Positions 1 to 10,504 of a DNA stretch of 64,000 nt are shown here, one piece after another; position 1 is the stretch's first letter; every line of letters starts with the position of its first letter. The notes beneath the pieces were generated by a model, which ran no database searches, was not told where the DNA came from, and was given only the letters and a program-made list of their open reading frames with translations. The translations under genes and the position numbers were made by a program. Source of the DNA: Streptomyces gobiensis (GTDB lineage Bacteria; Actinomycetota; Actinomycetes; Streptomycetales; Streptomycetaceae). The DNA lies in assembly GCF_021216675.1 (NCBI RefSeq), contig NZ_CP086120.1, forward strand, positions 124,001-188,000, read 5' to 3'.

Positions 1-775
1 GGTGGTGCGGGGTGACCTCGGCGGTGACGTTCCACCCCTTGGACTTGGCCCAGCGGACGATCTCCACAGATCCGGCGGTGGACAGGTGGCAGATGTGCAC
101 CCGGGAACCGACATGCGCGGCGAGCAGCACATCGCGGGAGATGATCGACTCCTCGGCGACCGCGGGCCAGCCGCCCAGGCCCAGCTCGGCGGAGACGATG
201 CCCTCGTTCATCTGAGCGCCCTCGGTCAGCCGCGGCTCCTGGGCGTGCTGGGCGATCAGGCCGTCGAAGGCCTTGACGTACTCCAGGGCGCGGCGCATGA
301 TCACGGCGTCGTCGACACACTTGCCGTCGTCGGAGAAGACCTTGACGCCCGCCGCCGAGTCATGCATCGCGCCCAGCTCGGCGAGCTTCTTGCCCTCCAG
401 GCCGACGGTGACGGCACCGACCGGCTGGACGTCGCAGTAGCCGGATTCCCTGCCGAGCCGCCAGACCTGCTCGACAACTCCGGCGGTGTCAGCGACGGGA
501 AAGGTGTTGGCCATGGCGTGCACGGAGGTGTAGCCACCGACGGCGGCGGCCCGGGTGCCGGTGAGTACGGTCTCGGAGTCCTCGCGGCCCGGCTCGCGCA
601 GATGGGTGTGCAGATCGACCAGGCCCGGCAGCAGGATCTGGCCGTCCGCCTCGATGACCCGGGCACCTGTGGCGGAGAGTGCGGCACCCACCTCGGTGAT
701 GGTCTCGCCATCGATCAGAACGTCCTGCGGCTCGCCGTCGAGTACCTTCGCCCCGCGGATCAGGATCTTGCTCAT
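1..775 (-). CDS. pyrC: Dihydroorotase, partial (C-terminus beyond window)
   Basis: Zinc amidohydrolase that cyclises carbamoyl-aspartate to dihydroorotate in the cytosolic de novo pyrimidine pathway. The visible 258 residues begin MSKILIRGAKVLDGEPQDV from the ATG at 775. The metal-binding HxH motif sits in DLHTHLREPG (His56, His58), and a second conserved stretch, THxL-type, follows near HICHLSTAGS. The reading frame runs off the left edge, so roughly the last 40% (family length about 430) is missing. It lies 76 bases downstream of pyrB and is transcribed the same way, as expected for a pyrR-pyrB-pyrC operon. Identification is secure; only the 3' end is unseen. Confidence 0.95.
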   Translation of the reverse strand, partial: MSKILIRGAKVLDGEPQDVLIDGETITEVGAALSATGARVIEADGQILLPGLVDLHTHLREPGREDSETVLTGTRAAAVGGYTSVHAMANTFPVADTAGVVEQVWRLGRESGYCDVQPVGAVTVGLEGKKLAELGAMHDSAAGVKVFSDDGKCVDDAVIMRRALEYVKAFDGLIAQHAQEPRLTEGAQMNEGIVSAELGLGGWPAVAEESIISRDVLLAAHVGSRVHICHLSTAGSVEIVRWAKSKGWNVTAEVTPHH

Positions 776-851
776 GCCTACCTCTGTCGCAGTCTGTGGT
801 CAAGGTGACGCGGACCGTCACCGATTCGGTGGTATGCGCGGTGGCCGGACG

Positions 852-1841
852 TCAACTGCTCTCCTCGGTACGAGTAAGAGCCGGGGCGGCGGGCTCGCTC
901 ACGGCGGGCTCGGCGCCGCCGAGCAGCAGATAGAAGACGGCCATCCGGATACTGACGCCGTTGGTCACCTGCTCGACGGCCGTACAGCGCGGCGAGTCGG
1001 CGACATCGGCGGTGATCTCCATGCCGCGGTTCATCGGACCCGGGTGCATGACGATGGCGTGCTCGGGCATCCGGGCCATCCGCTCACCGTCGAGGCCGTA
1101 GCGGCGGGCATACTCGCGCTCGGTGGGGAAGAAGGCGGCGTTCATCCGCTCGCGCTGGACGCGCAGCATCATCACCGCATCGGACTTGGCGAGGACGGAG
1201 TCGAGGTCGTACGACACCTCGCAGGGCCAGTGTCCGACTCCGATGGGCACCAGGGTCGGCGGGGCGACCAGGGTGACATCGGCACCGAGCGCGCTCAGCA
1301 GATGGACATTGGAGCGGGCGACCCGGCTGTGCAGGATGTCGCCGACGATGGTGACGCGCCGCCCGGCGAGGTCGCTGCCGGTGCCCTGGCCCAGATGGCG
1401 GCGCATGGTGAAGGCGTCGAGCAGTGCCTGGGTGGGGTGTTCATGGGTGCCGTCGCCGGCGTTGACGACGGAGCCGCCGATCCAGCCCGAGGTGGCCAGC
1501 CGGTGCGGGGCGCCGGAGTCATGGTGCCGGATGACGACGGCGTCGGCGCCCATCGCCTCCAGGGTGAGCGCGGTGTCCTTGAGGGATTCGCCCTTGGAGA
1601 CCGACGAGCCCTTGGCGGAGAAGGAGATGACATCGGCGGAGAGCCGCTTGGCCGCGGCTTCGAAGGAGATCCGGGTCCGGGTGGAGTCCTCGAAGAAGAG
1701 GTTGACGATGGTGCGGCCGCGCAGGGTCGGCAGCTTCTTGATCGGCCGGTCGGCGAGCCGGGCCATCTCCTCGGCGGTGTCGAGGATCAGGACGGCGTCA
1801 TCGCGAGTGAGGTCGGCGGCCGAGATGAGGTGGCGCTTCAT
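852..1841 (-). CDS. pyrB: Aspartate carbamoyltransferase catalytic subunit
   Basis: Condenses carbamoyl phosphate with aspartate, the committed step of UMP synthesis. The 329 residues are normal for a bacterial catalytic chain. The carbamoyl-phosphate loop STRTR is at residues 53-57 ([13 protein letters not shown]), and the conserved [10 protein letters not shown] motif follows in the second half of the N-terminal domain. No regulatory pyrI partner is seen. The ATG start at 1841 lies 93 bases after the pyrR stop, and pyrC follows, so the three genes probably share one transcript under PyrR control. Confidence 0.97.
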   Translation of the reverse strand: MKRHLISAADLTRDDAVLILDTAEEMARLADRPIKKLPTLRGRTIVNLFFEDSTRTRISFEAAAKRLSADVISFSAKGSSVSKGESLKDTALTLEAMGADAVVIRHHDSGAPHRLATSGWIGGSVVNAGDGTHEHPTQALLDAFTMRRHLGQGTGSDLAGRRVTIVGDILHSRVARSNVHLLSALGADVTLVAPPTLVPIGVGHWPCEVSYDLDSVLAKSDAVMMLRVQRERMNAAFFPTEREYARRYGLDGERMARMPEHAIVMHPGPMNRGMEITADVADSPRCTAVEQVTNGVSIRMAVFYLLLGGAEPAVSEPAAPALTRTEESS

Positions 1842-1934
1842 CTGTACTGGCTCCGTGGGGTTCTGGAGGGTGCTGACGTGCGGGCAGGCAGGCGCGGCCG
1901 ATGGGCCAGCTGTCGTGGGCCGTACGGGAGTGCG

Positions 1935-2549
1935 CTACTGCTCGCCGACCGGGGTGGTTTCGCTCTCCCGGCCTTCGGCCGGGGGGACCCCCACCTCGCT
2001 TCGCTCGCCGAGCAGCACGCCATCGCGGCCGTCTTCCTCATCGAGCTGGACCCTGACTGTCTCCCGCAGGGACGTGGGCAGGTTCTTGCCGACATAGTCG
2101 GCGCGGATGGGCAGTTCGCGGTGGCCACGGTCGACAAGAACGGCCAGCTGCACGGCGCGCGGGCGACCGATGTCGTTCAGGGCGTCAAGCGCGGCGCGGA
2201 TGGTGCGGCCGGAGAAGAGCACATCGTCAACGAGAATCACCAGCCGGCCGTCGATGCCGTCACCCGGGATGTCGGTACGGGCGAGGGTGCGGGCTGGACC
2301 GAGACGCAGATCGTCGCGGTACATGGTGATGTCGAGTGAGCCGACCGGCGTGGGTCGTGTGGTGATCTCTTCGAGCTTGCCGGCCAGCCGATGGGCGAGG
2401 TGAACACCTCGGGTGGGGATGCCGAGCAGCACTACATCGTCGGCGCCTTTGGCACGCTCGACGATCTCGTGGGCGATACGGGTCAGGACCCGTGCGATAT
2501 CCGGAGCCTCGAGCACGGGGCGCGCCGGAGTGGAGCTGTTGCTGTCCAT
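1935..2549 (-). CDS. pyrR: Bifunctional pyr operon regulator / uracil phosphoribosyltransferase
   Basis: PyrR is a UMP/UTP-sensing RNA-binding protein that also carries uracil phosphoribosyltransferase activity. The 204 residues show the PRPP-binding loop [13 protein letters not shown] at about 105-117 and the conserved [11 protein letters not shown] segment in the C-terminal half. The start ATG at 2549 is preceded by a strong AAGGAGGT ribosome site, itself next to a PyrR-type hairpin (separate entry). Mycobacterial PyrR, as I recall it, ends soon after the DGRDGV motif. Here about 25 extra residues follow, and part of that tail ([15 protein letters not shown]) is encoded by a dispersed GC-rich repeat. 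Confidence 0.95.
   Translation of the reverse strand: MDSNSSTPARPVLEAPDIARVLTRIAHEIVERAKGADDVVLLGIPTRGVHLAHRLAGKLEEITTRPTPVGSLDITMYRDDLRLGPARTLARTDIPGDGIDGRLVILVDDVLFSGRTIRAALDALNDIGRPRAVQLAVLVDRGHRELPIRADYVGKNLPTSLRETVRVQLDEEDGRDGVLLGERSEVGVPPAEGRESETTPVGEQ
1965..2014. repeat. Dispersed GC-rich repeat embedded in the pyrR 3' coding end
   Basis: Adjacent short palindromes (CCCGGCC-TTC-GGCCGGG at 1967-1983, then GGGGGACCCCC, then a CGCTTCGCTCG-type segment) form a motif I recall as common in Streptomyces intergenic DNA. It is read through in frame by pyrR, where it encodes most of the C-terminal tail. Seen: the palindromes and the frame. Inferred: insertion of a repeat into the gene end. Confidence 0.55.
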
Positions 2550-2566
2550 GCGTGACGGACCTCCTT

Positions 2567-2586
2567 CCCCGCCTCACGGGACGGGC
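2567..2586 (-). promoter_or_regulatory. PyrR-binding RNA hairpin in the pyrR leader
   Basis: Read on the minus strand, 2583-2570 is CGUCCCGUGAGGCG. This matches 12 of 14 positions of the PyrR recognition consensus ARUCCNGNGAGGYU established in Bacillus. It folds as CCCG / bulged U / CC, loop CGUGA, GG / CGGG, the expected bulge-and-GNGA-loop shape. The hairpin ends immediately before the AAGGAGGT ribosome site of pyrR. That fits translational repression, as described for mycobacterial PyrR, rather than Bacillus-type attenuation. No terminator/antiterminator pair is seen. Confidence 0.7.
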
Positions 2587-2683
2587 CTTAAAGGACGTCG
2601 GAATTATGCGCTGTCAACCGTACCAGGAGGCTGCGCCCTCCTCTGCATCGCCCCTGGTCGGAGGGGGGAACATCGGTTTCGGC

Positions 2684-2712
2684 TTGACGCCGCATATTAC
2701 GCTGCGTAACAT
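2684..2712 (+). promoter_or_regulatory. bldD promoter
   Basis: A -35 element TTGACG (2684-2689) and a -10 element TAACAT (2707-2712) are separated by exactly 17 bases. This predicts transcription starting near 2719, about 30 bases before the bldD ATG. The -10 overlaps the BldD-type operator listed next. It is the best sigma70-type promoter seen in the window. Confidence 0.65.
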
Positions 2713-2725
2713 CACAGTGAGTTAC
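2711..2725. promoter_or_regulatory. BldD operator (autoregulatory)
   Basis: ATCACAGTGAGTTAC matches the published 15-bp BldD consensus nTnACnC(A/T)GnGTnAn at all fixed positions but one. The surrounding 20 bp also have inverted GTAAC/GTTAC arms (2706-2725). It overlaps the -10 box and start region of bldD, as expected for autorepression known from S. coelicolor. Confidence 0.65.
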
Positions 2726-2748
2726 GAAAACCTCATCCGGGGAGCCTT

Positions 2749-3249
2749 ATGTCCAGCGAATACGCCAAACAGCTCGGAGCCAAGCTCCGTGCCATCCGCA
2801 CCCAGCAGGGCCTCTCCCTCCACGGTGTCGAGGAGAAGTCCCAGGGCCGCTGGAAGGCGGTCGTGGTGGGCTCGTACGAGCGTGGCGACCGTGCGGTGAC
2901 CGTACAGCGTCTCGCCGAGCTGGCGGACTTCTACGGCGTCCCGGTGCAGGAGCTGCTGCCGGGCACCACCCCTGGCGGGGCCGCCGAGCCGCCGCCGAAG
3001 CTGGTCCTCGATCTGGAGCGGCTGTCGCACGTTCCGTCCGACAAGGCGGGCCCGTTGCAGCGGTACGCGGCGACGATCCAGAGCCAGCGCGGTGACTACA
3101 ACGGCAAGGTGCTGTCGATCCGCCAGGACGATCTGCGCACGCTCGCCGTCATCTATGACCAGTCGCCGTCGGTCCTCACCGAGCAGCTGATCAGCTGGGG
3201 GGTGCTTGACGCGGATGCGCGTCGGGCGGTCTCCCATGAGGAGGTCTGA
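2749..3249 (+). CDS. bldD: Developmental master repressor BldD (c-di-GMP dependent)
   Basis: BldD represses sporulation genes during vegetative growth. Cyclic di-GMP tetramers glue its C-terminal domains into a DNA-binding dimer. The 166 residues comprise an N-terminal xenobiotic-type helix-turn-helix (about 1-70, ending PVQELLPG) and a C-terminal domain. The known c-di-GMP signature is intact: RGD at 114-116, eight residues, RQDD at 125-128. The ATG at 2749 follows a GGGGAG ribosome site. The gene stands alone, divergent from pyrR and convergent with nusB, and is followed by a strong terminator. Its promoter carries a BldD-like operator. Confidence 0.98.
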   Translation: MSSEYAKQLGAKLRAIRTQQGLSLHGVEEKSQGRWKAVVVGSYERGDRAVTVQRLAELADFYGVPVQELLPGTTPGGAAEPPPKLVLDLERLSHVPSDKAGPLQRYAATIQSQRGDYNGKVLSIRQDDLRTLAVIYDQSPSVLTEQLISWGVLDADARRAVSHEEV

Positions 3250-3266
3250 CGGCTGGTCCAGCCGAA

Positions 3267-3308
3267 GCAGAAACGTGCCGCCGCCCCGGCCGGGGCGGCG
3301 GTTTCTGC
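3267..3308. terminator. Bidirectional terminator after bldD
   Basis: A 24-bp perfect palindrome (3278-3301, CCGCCGCCCCGG and its complement) is flanked by GCAGAAAC (3267) and GTTTCTGC (3301-3308), which extend the stem. It lies 18 bases after the bldD stop and, by symmetry, could also stop transcription arriving from nusB. Confidence 0.75.
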
Positions 3309-3329
3309 GTTTGCGGTCCGCTGTTCCTA

Positions 3330-3610
3330 CGGGTGCGGCTCCGCCCCGCGGCGGGGCTCCGCCCGGCTGCGGGGTGCGGTGGGTGGGTTTCCCCGTACCC
3401 CGCCCCTTCCCGGCTGTACCGATATGCGGCTCCGCCGCACGGCGGAGCTTCCCCCGGCTGCGGGGTGCCGTGGGTGGGCTCCCCCGTACCCCGCCCCTTC
3501 CCGTAACCGGGGCTTGCGCCCCGGGGCCCCGGGGTTGGCCGGTGCGGGCCGGTGGCCCGGTGTTGTGCCCACCCGTTCCGCCCCTCGGGCGGACCGAGTG
3601 CCCACAACAC
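3330..3610. repeat. Composite intergenic repeat, copy 1, ending in the 51-bp hairpin
   Basis: The 545-base gap between bldD and nusB holds no gene. Two related units (about 3365-3412 and 3457-3503, each ending CCCCGCCCCTTCCCG) flank a GCGGCTCCGCCGC hairpin. Then come an ACCGGGGCTTGCGCCCCGG hairpin and a 51-bp element at 3560-3610. That element starts GTGTTGTGCCCACC, ends GTGCCCACAACAC, and is identical to 39152-39202. The same module order recurs at 63209-63453. From 3611 to 3794 I see nothing more. Confidence 0.75.
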
Positions 3611-3794
3611 CTCGCGGGCCTGGGGGCGGCAGCCCCCAGTTTCGGGGAGGGGCCGGGTGAGGGGAATCCCCACCGCTGACAGCGGCGCTCAGCCACAACC
3701 ACCGACGGACGGAGTCCGGCGCAGGCGGCCGAAGCTTGTGAGGCCCCCCGGGGCCGAACAATGCGAGGACGCCGTTAAGAAACGGTGGGCGCCG

Positions 3795-4235
3795 TCAAGA
3801 AGGGGTGGTGTCGTGGCGGAGGGTTGGTTTCAGTTCCTTCAGGCGGCCGAGGAGGCCGTTGATGAAGGCTGGGGATTCGTCCGTGGAGAATTCCCTGGCC
3901 AGCTGCACACACTCATCCAGCACCACGGCGTCCGGAATGGCGTCCTCCCAGATCAGCTCGTAGGCGCCGAGCCGCAGAATGTTGCGGTCCACGACCGGCA
4001 TCCGGTCGAGGGTCCAGCCGACCGCATAGGTGGCGATCAGCTCATCAATACGGTCCGTACGCTCGGCGTACCCCTCGATCAGCTGCATCGTGTACTCGCT
4101 GACGGGGGGCTGGCGGTCGTCGGTCCGCGCGTGCCTGATCCAGTCCGCGAGGACGCCCGTGACAGTGCTGCCACGCTGGTCGGCCTCGAAGAGGATCTGG
4201 AAGGCACGCTTACGGGCCTTGCTGCGAGCTGCCAC
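3795..4235 (-). CDS. nusB: Transcription antitermination factor NusB
   Basis: NusB pairs with NusE (S10) on boxA RNA in antitermination complexes, chiefly on rRNA operons. The 146 residues match a small all-helical NusB: an arginine-rich start (ARSKARKRAFQILFEAD), the central LIATYAVGWTLDRMPVVDRNILRLGAYEL segment split across two helices, and the C-terminal FINGLLGRL motif. The start is GTG at 4235, two bases after the efp stop, so the pair is almost certainly co-transcribed and perhaps translationally coupled. Confidence 0.96.
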   Translation of the reverse strand: MAARSKARKRAFQILFEADQRGSTVTGVLADWIRHARTDDRQPPVSEYTMQLIEGYAERTDRIDELIATYAVGWTLDRMPVVDRNILRLGAYELIWEDAIPDAVVLDECVQLAREFSTDESPAFINGLLGRLKELKPTLRHDTTPS

Positions 4236-4237
4236 GG

Positions 4238-4804
4238 TTAGCTGGTCACCCGGCCGAGGTAATCGCCGGAACGGGTGTCGACCTTGATCTTCTCACCGGT
4301 GGTGATGAAGAGCGGCACACCGATCTCGTAACCGGTCTCCAGCTTGGCGGGCTTGGTGCCGCCGGTGGAGCGGTCGCCCTGGACGCCCGGCTCGGTGTGC
4401 TCGATGGTGAGCTCGACGGCCGCGGGCAGCTCGACGGAGAGCGGGTTGCCCTCGTACATCGCCACCGTGGCCTCAAAGCCCTCGATCAGGTAGTTGGCGG
4501 CATCGCCGACGACCTTCGGCTCCACATGGAGCTGGTCGTAGGTGTCCATGTCCATAAAGACGAAGTACTCGCCGTCCATGTACGAGAACTGCATGGTGCG
4601 GCGGTCCACGGTGGCCGTCTCGACCTTCGTGCCGGCGTTGAAGGTCTTGTCGACGATCTTGCCGGACAGTACGTTCTTCAGCTTGGTGCGCACGAAGGCA
4701 GGGCCCTTACCGGGCTTGACGTGCTGGAACTCGACAACGGACCAGAGCTGGCCCCCCTCGAGCTTGAGCACCATGCCGTTCTTGAGGTCGTTCGTGGTGG
4801 CCAC
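4238..4804 (-). CDS. efp: Elongation factor P
   Basis: EF-P enters the ribosomal E site to rescue ribosomes stalled on proline runs. The GTG at 4804 ([12 protein letters not shown] follows) is preferred over an upstream start at 4843: an AGGAGA site precedes it and it gives 188 residues, the usual length. The three beta domains are recognisable. The loop that reaches the peptidyl-tRNA acceptor is KPGKGPAF with Lys33 at its tip. This is the proline-flanked loop found in actinobacteria and known to work without modification. No lysine-modifying enzyme is encoded nearby. The gene sits between an M24-fold gene and nusB. Confidence 0.97.
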   Translation of the reverse strand: MATTNDLKNGMVLKLEGGQLWSVVEFQHVKPGKGPAFVRTKLKNVLSGKIVDKTFNAGTKVETATVDRRTMQFSYMDGEYFVFMDMDTYDQLHVEPKVVGDAANYLIEGFEATVAMYEGNPLSVELPAAVELTIEHTEPGVQGDRSTGGTKPAKLETGYEIGVPLFITTGEKIKVDTRSGDYLGRVTS

Positions 4805-4873
4805 TGTCGCGGATTCTCCTGAGACTGCTGCTTCGGAGACCAAGGCCTTTCGGAACCCCGGCCCGGCTTCGGG

Positions 4874-5995
4874 CTAGAGGGCGAGCAGCTCTTTGGTCGT
4901 GATGGTAAGTAGCTCGGGCCCGCCGTCTGCCGGTGGGCGGACGACGAGTGTGTCATCAATCCGGACGCCGCCCCGACCCGGGAGGTGGACCCCCGGTTCG
5001 ACGGTGACCGGCACACAAGCGTCCAGTTTACCCATGGCCGCAGGTGACAGCCGAGGGTCCTCACCGATTTCGAGCCCGACACCGTGCCCGATGCGGGCGC
5101 CAAGTGCCTCACCATACCCGGCGGCGTCCAGCACTTGCCGCGCGGCACGGTCCACAGCACGGCACTCGGTACCCGGAACGAGGGCTTCCCGGCCCGCCCG
5201 CTGCGCGGCGAACACCACGTTGTAGAGGTTGACCTGCCAGTCGGCGGGAGCGGTGCCGATCACGAACGTACGGCCGATCTGGCAGCGGTAGCCGCCGTAG
5301 CGCGCACCGAGCCGGACAGAGAGGAAGTCGCCCTCCTCCACCCGGCGGTCGGTCGGTGTATGCGCGGGAAGCCCGGAGTGCCGTCCGGTGGCCACTGAGG
5401 TGGGGAAGGCCGGGCCGTCGGCGCCGTGGTCGATCAGTCGGCGCTCCAGCTCCAGCGCGAGATGGCGCTCGGTACGGCCCACCAGGATGGATTCCAGGAG
5501 CTCGCCCAGCGCCTGGTCGGTGATCTCCGCGGCGATCCGCAGGGCGGCGATCTCCTCGTCATCCTTGATGAGGCGCTGCTGCTCCACAGCGCCGCCGAGG
5601 TCCACCAGCCGCAGCCGGGGCGCCACCGATGCCAGCGCCCGGTGCCGGGCCACGGTGAGGTGGTGCTCCTCGACGGCCAGCACTCCGCTGCCCGTGTTCG
5701 CCGCCAGTTCGGCGGCGGCCACCGCCGGATCGCCGTCCGCACCGGGCAGGATGAGGGCGCGCAGCTCATCGGCGGGTTCGGGCAGGCCCTGTGGCCCGGC
5801 GGCGGGATCCGGCAGGGTCAGCAGGGTGTCCCGGCCATCAGCGCCGAGCAGCAGCGCTGCGCCCCGCGGGGCGCAGCCGGTGAGATAGCGGATGTTGGCG
5901 GGGCTGGAGACCAACACGGCCGTGCTGCCGCCCACCGCGTTCGCCGCGCAGCGGTCGCGGAGGCGGGAGCGGCGGGCCAGGTGCACCTCGGACAT
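4874..5995 (-). CDS. M24-fold (Xaa-Pro aminopeptidase-like) protein with altered metal site
   Basis: The 373 residues have a creatinase-like N-terminal domain (about 1-130) and a pita-bread M24 domain (about 145-355). Family members cleave Xaa-Pro bonds using two metals held by Asp, Asp, His, Glu, Glu. Here the first Asp is Arg228 (SVRLGARYGGY), the second is Gln239 (CQIGRTF), and the last Glu is Asp347 (GVRIDD). His304 (GHGVG) and Glu333 (TVEPG) remain, but the usual second His of the EIHE motif is Gly311. Catalysis by the usual mechanism looks unlikely, yet the frame is intact. The position just upstream of efp suggests a role connected with proline-rich proteins, but that is inference. Confidence 0.85.
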   Translation of the reverse strand: MSEVHLARRSRLRDRCAANAVGGSTAVLVSSPANIRYLTGCAPRGAALLLGADGRDTLLTLPDPAAGPQGLPEPADELRALILPGADGDPAVAAAELAANTGSGVLAVEEHHLTVARHRALASVAPRLRLVDLGGAVEQQRLIKDDEEIAALRIAAEITDQALGELLESILVGRTERHLALELERRLIDHGADGPAFPTSVATGRHSGLPAHTPTDRRVEEGDFLSVRLGARYGGYRCQIGRTFVIGTAPADWQVNLYNVVFAAQRAGREALVPGTECRAVDRAARQVLDAAGYGEALGARIGHGVGLEIGEDPRLSPAAMGKLDACVPVTVEPGVHLPGRGGVRIDDTLVVRPPADGGPELLTITTKELLAL

Positions 5996-6067
5996 ATCCC
6001 CGAGCCTACGGCTGGCTGGACCGGCGCGTCCGGTTGAGCTGGGCCGTATGGGCAGCCCAAGGGAGGC

Positions 6068-6895
6068 CTACCAGCTCGGCGGGCTGGCGAGGCTGCGGGC
6101 GACGACCTCGTCAAGCATCCGGGCGGTGGTCTCCACGTCGTGCCGGGAGTTGTCGATGATGGGCAGCCCGGAGCCGTACCAGCCCGCCATCCGGCCGTGG
6201 ATCCGGGCCACTTCCTCGTCCGTGAGGCGACGGTTGCCGGTGCGCTCGGCGTTGCGCTCCAGGACGATCTCCAGCCCGGGCAGCAGCACCACAGGAATCA
6301 GACCGGGGCCCACATGGCGCTTCCAGCCGCCCAGGCCGACGACGGGGCGGTCGGGGAAGACGGCGTCGTCGAGGATGCAGGAGATGTGGTTGGCCAGGAA
6401 GTTACGGGCGGCGAAGCCGCAGGTGCGACGGGCCAGCCGGTACTGGGCCTCCGAGTGGTCGTTCCAGCCCGACTGGGGGTCGGCGAAGCCGGAGCGGACC
6501 CACTCCCGGACATCGTCGAGGCTGATGTGCGCGGTGGGGACGCGGCGGCGTCCGGCCCAGTGCCGGGCCACGGTGGTTTTGCCCGCGCCGGCCGGCCCGA
6601 TGAGCAGCACCGCGACGGCCGCCTGGGCGGCGTCCAGGGAGGCCGGGTCAGCGGCGGGGGAAGGTATCTGCACCGGGCCGCCGGGCGGCAGCTGGATGTG
6701 GCCGGTCGTCTCGGCGGCCGGCGGCTGGGGAAGGGAGGCCGGGGCTGCCGGACCGGTCCAGCCGGGGGCCGCGGGCGGCTGCGCTGGCTGCGGCGGGTGG
6801 CCGTGGGGGTGCCCCTGGACGGAGTCGGGGCGAGGGACGGGCGGCTGCGCCCCGTGGTGCTGCATACGGTCCCCTACTCCGTTCCTTACGGGCAC
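6068..6895 (-). CDS. P-loop ATP-binding protein with proline-rich N-terminus
   Basis: Unknown function. An N-terminal low-complexity region rich in Pro, Gln and Ala (to about residue 95) precedes a kinase-like P-loop domain with Walker A IGPAGAGKTT and later motifs resembling the AAA_33/zeta-toxin-type small-molecule kinases (SLDDVREW, ILDDAVFPDR, ERNAERTGNR). That fold often phosphorylates small molecules, RNA or sugars, but the substrate cannot be read here. The GTG at 6895 gives 275 residues. The ATG at 6865, preceded by AGGGGA, gives 265 and may be the true start. It is separated from aroQ by about 215 bases with no gene. Confidence 0.8.
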   Translation of the reverse strand: MPVRNGVGDRMQHHGAQPPVPRPDSVQGHPHGHPPQPAQPPAAPGWTGPAAPASLPQPPAAETTGHIQLPPGGPVQIPSPAADPASLDAAQAAVAVLLIGPAGAGKTTVARHWAGRRRVPTAHISLDDVREWVRSGFADPQSGWNDHSEAQYRLARRTCGFAARNFLANHISCILDDAVFPDRPVVGLGGWKRHVGPGLIPVVLLPGLEIVLERNAERTGNRRLTDEEVARIHGRMAGWYGSGLPIIDNSRHDVETTARMLDEVVARSLASPPSW

Positions 6896-7110
6896 TGCCT
6901 CGGCGCCTGCGTCTGCGATCTGCTGTTACGTGGCCTCTGGTGAGAAGACCCCTGGCCTCAAGTCAGGGCGGTGGCCCGCTCCTTGACCTGACAGCTTATG
7001 TGGGTCGCGACAGCCAGGCGACCAGCGGGCGGGGTGACCACCGCAGGGTGTGCGGACCTCGGCAGCGGCTGCTTTGCGAAGCGCCAACCGCCGGCCCACG
7101 GGTGGGCGGG

Positions 7111-9162
<2,052 letters not shown>

Positions 9163-9166
<4 letters not shown>

Positions 9167-10347
9167 TTGATCTCCAGATGGTCGAGGAAGCCGGTGACAT
9201 TGCGGCGGGTCTCGGTCACGCTGTCGCCGCCGAACTTCTCCGCGACGGCGTCGGCGAGGACGAGGGCGACCATGGCCTCGGCGACGATCCCGGCGGCCGG
9301 GACGGCGCAGACGTCCGAGCGCTGGTGGTGTGCCTGGGTCGCCTCGCCGGTGGTGACATCGACGGTGGCCAGCGCCCGGGGCACGGTGGCGATCGGCTTC
9401 ATCGCGGCCCGTACGCGCAGGAGTTCACCCGTGGACAGTCCCCCCTCGGTGCCGCCGGAGCGGCCGGAGGCGCGGCGGATGCCGTCTTCGGTGGGCAGGA
9501 TCTCATCGTGCGCCTTGGAGCCGGGCACCCGGGCGAGTTCGAAGCCGTCGCCGACCTCGACGCCCTTGATGGCCTGGATGCCCATCAGGGCTCCGGCGAG
9601 CCGGGCGTCCAGCCGGCGGTCCCAGTGGACATGCGAGCCCAGGCCGACCGGCACCCCATGGGCGACCACCTCGACGACGCCGCCGAGGGTGTCGCCGTCC
9701 TGGTGGGCCTGGTCGATCTCGGCGACCATCGCCTTGCTGGCGTCCGCGTCCAGACAGCGCACCGGGTCGGCGTCCAGCTTCGCCACGTCCCCGGGGACGG
9801 GCACCTGACCGTACGGCGCCTTGGCCGCGCCCAGCTCGACGACATGCGAGACGATCTCGATGCCCGCGGTCTCCTTGAGGTAGGAGCGGGCCACGGTGCC
9901 CAGCGCCACCCGGGCCGCGGTCTCCCGGGCGGAGGCGCGCTCCAGGACGGGGCGGGCCTCGTCGAAACCGTACTTCTGCATCCCGGCCAGGTCCGCGTGG
10001 CCGGGCCTGGGCCGGGTCAGCGGGGCGTTACGGGCCAGCTTGGCGAGCTCGGCCGGGTCGACCGGGTCGGCCGCCATGACCTTCTCCCACTTGGGCCACT
10101 CGGTGTTGCCGACCATGATGGCCACCGGCGATCCCATGGTCAGGCCGTGCCGGACCCCGCCGAGGAAGGTGACCTCATCGCGCTCGAACTTCATCCGCGC
10201 GCCGCGGCCGTAGCCGAGCCGCCGCCGTGCCAGGGCGTCCGCCACCATTTCGGTGGTAACCGGCACACCGGAGGGCAGCCCCTCCAGCGTCGCCACCAGT
10301 GCGGGGCCGTGTGACTCCCCCGCGGTCAGCCAGCGCAACCTGCTCAA
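9163..10347 (-). CDS. aroC: Chorismate synthase
   Basis: Converts EPSP to chorismate with reduced FMN. The 394 residues match the family: [12 protein letters not shown] near the N-terminus, [31 protein letters not shown] and the [14 protein letters not shown] segment all recognisable. The start is TTG at 10347 with a GAGGAG site seven bases upstream, an uncommon codon for a housekeeping gene. It opens the four-gene aro run. A 412-base gap filled with repeats separates it from aroE upstream, so it may have its own promoter. Confidence 0.97.
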
Positions 10348-10504
10348 CGGTGCTCCTCGGTAACTTCGGCCGTGCGAATGCTCGCCTTGATCCTCCCACG
10401 AGCCGGTGACCGTCCCGTGTCACGTCCAGCGTACGGACGTAGTCCCCCGGCGGTGGCTCCCCGGCCTGCCCTGTTGCCGGGCCAGGCCCGCGCAGTCAGC
10501 CCCG

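Noticed and set aside
2603..2617. TTGACA and CATAAT as one promoter for pyrR
   Set aside because: The two hexamers are only three bases apart, too close to pair as -35 and -10. TTGACA with a CTTTAA about 18 bases on is possible but would start transcription inside the PyrR hairpin, so no promoter was assigned.
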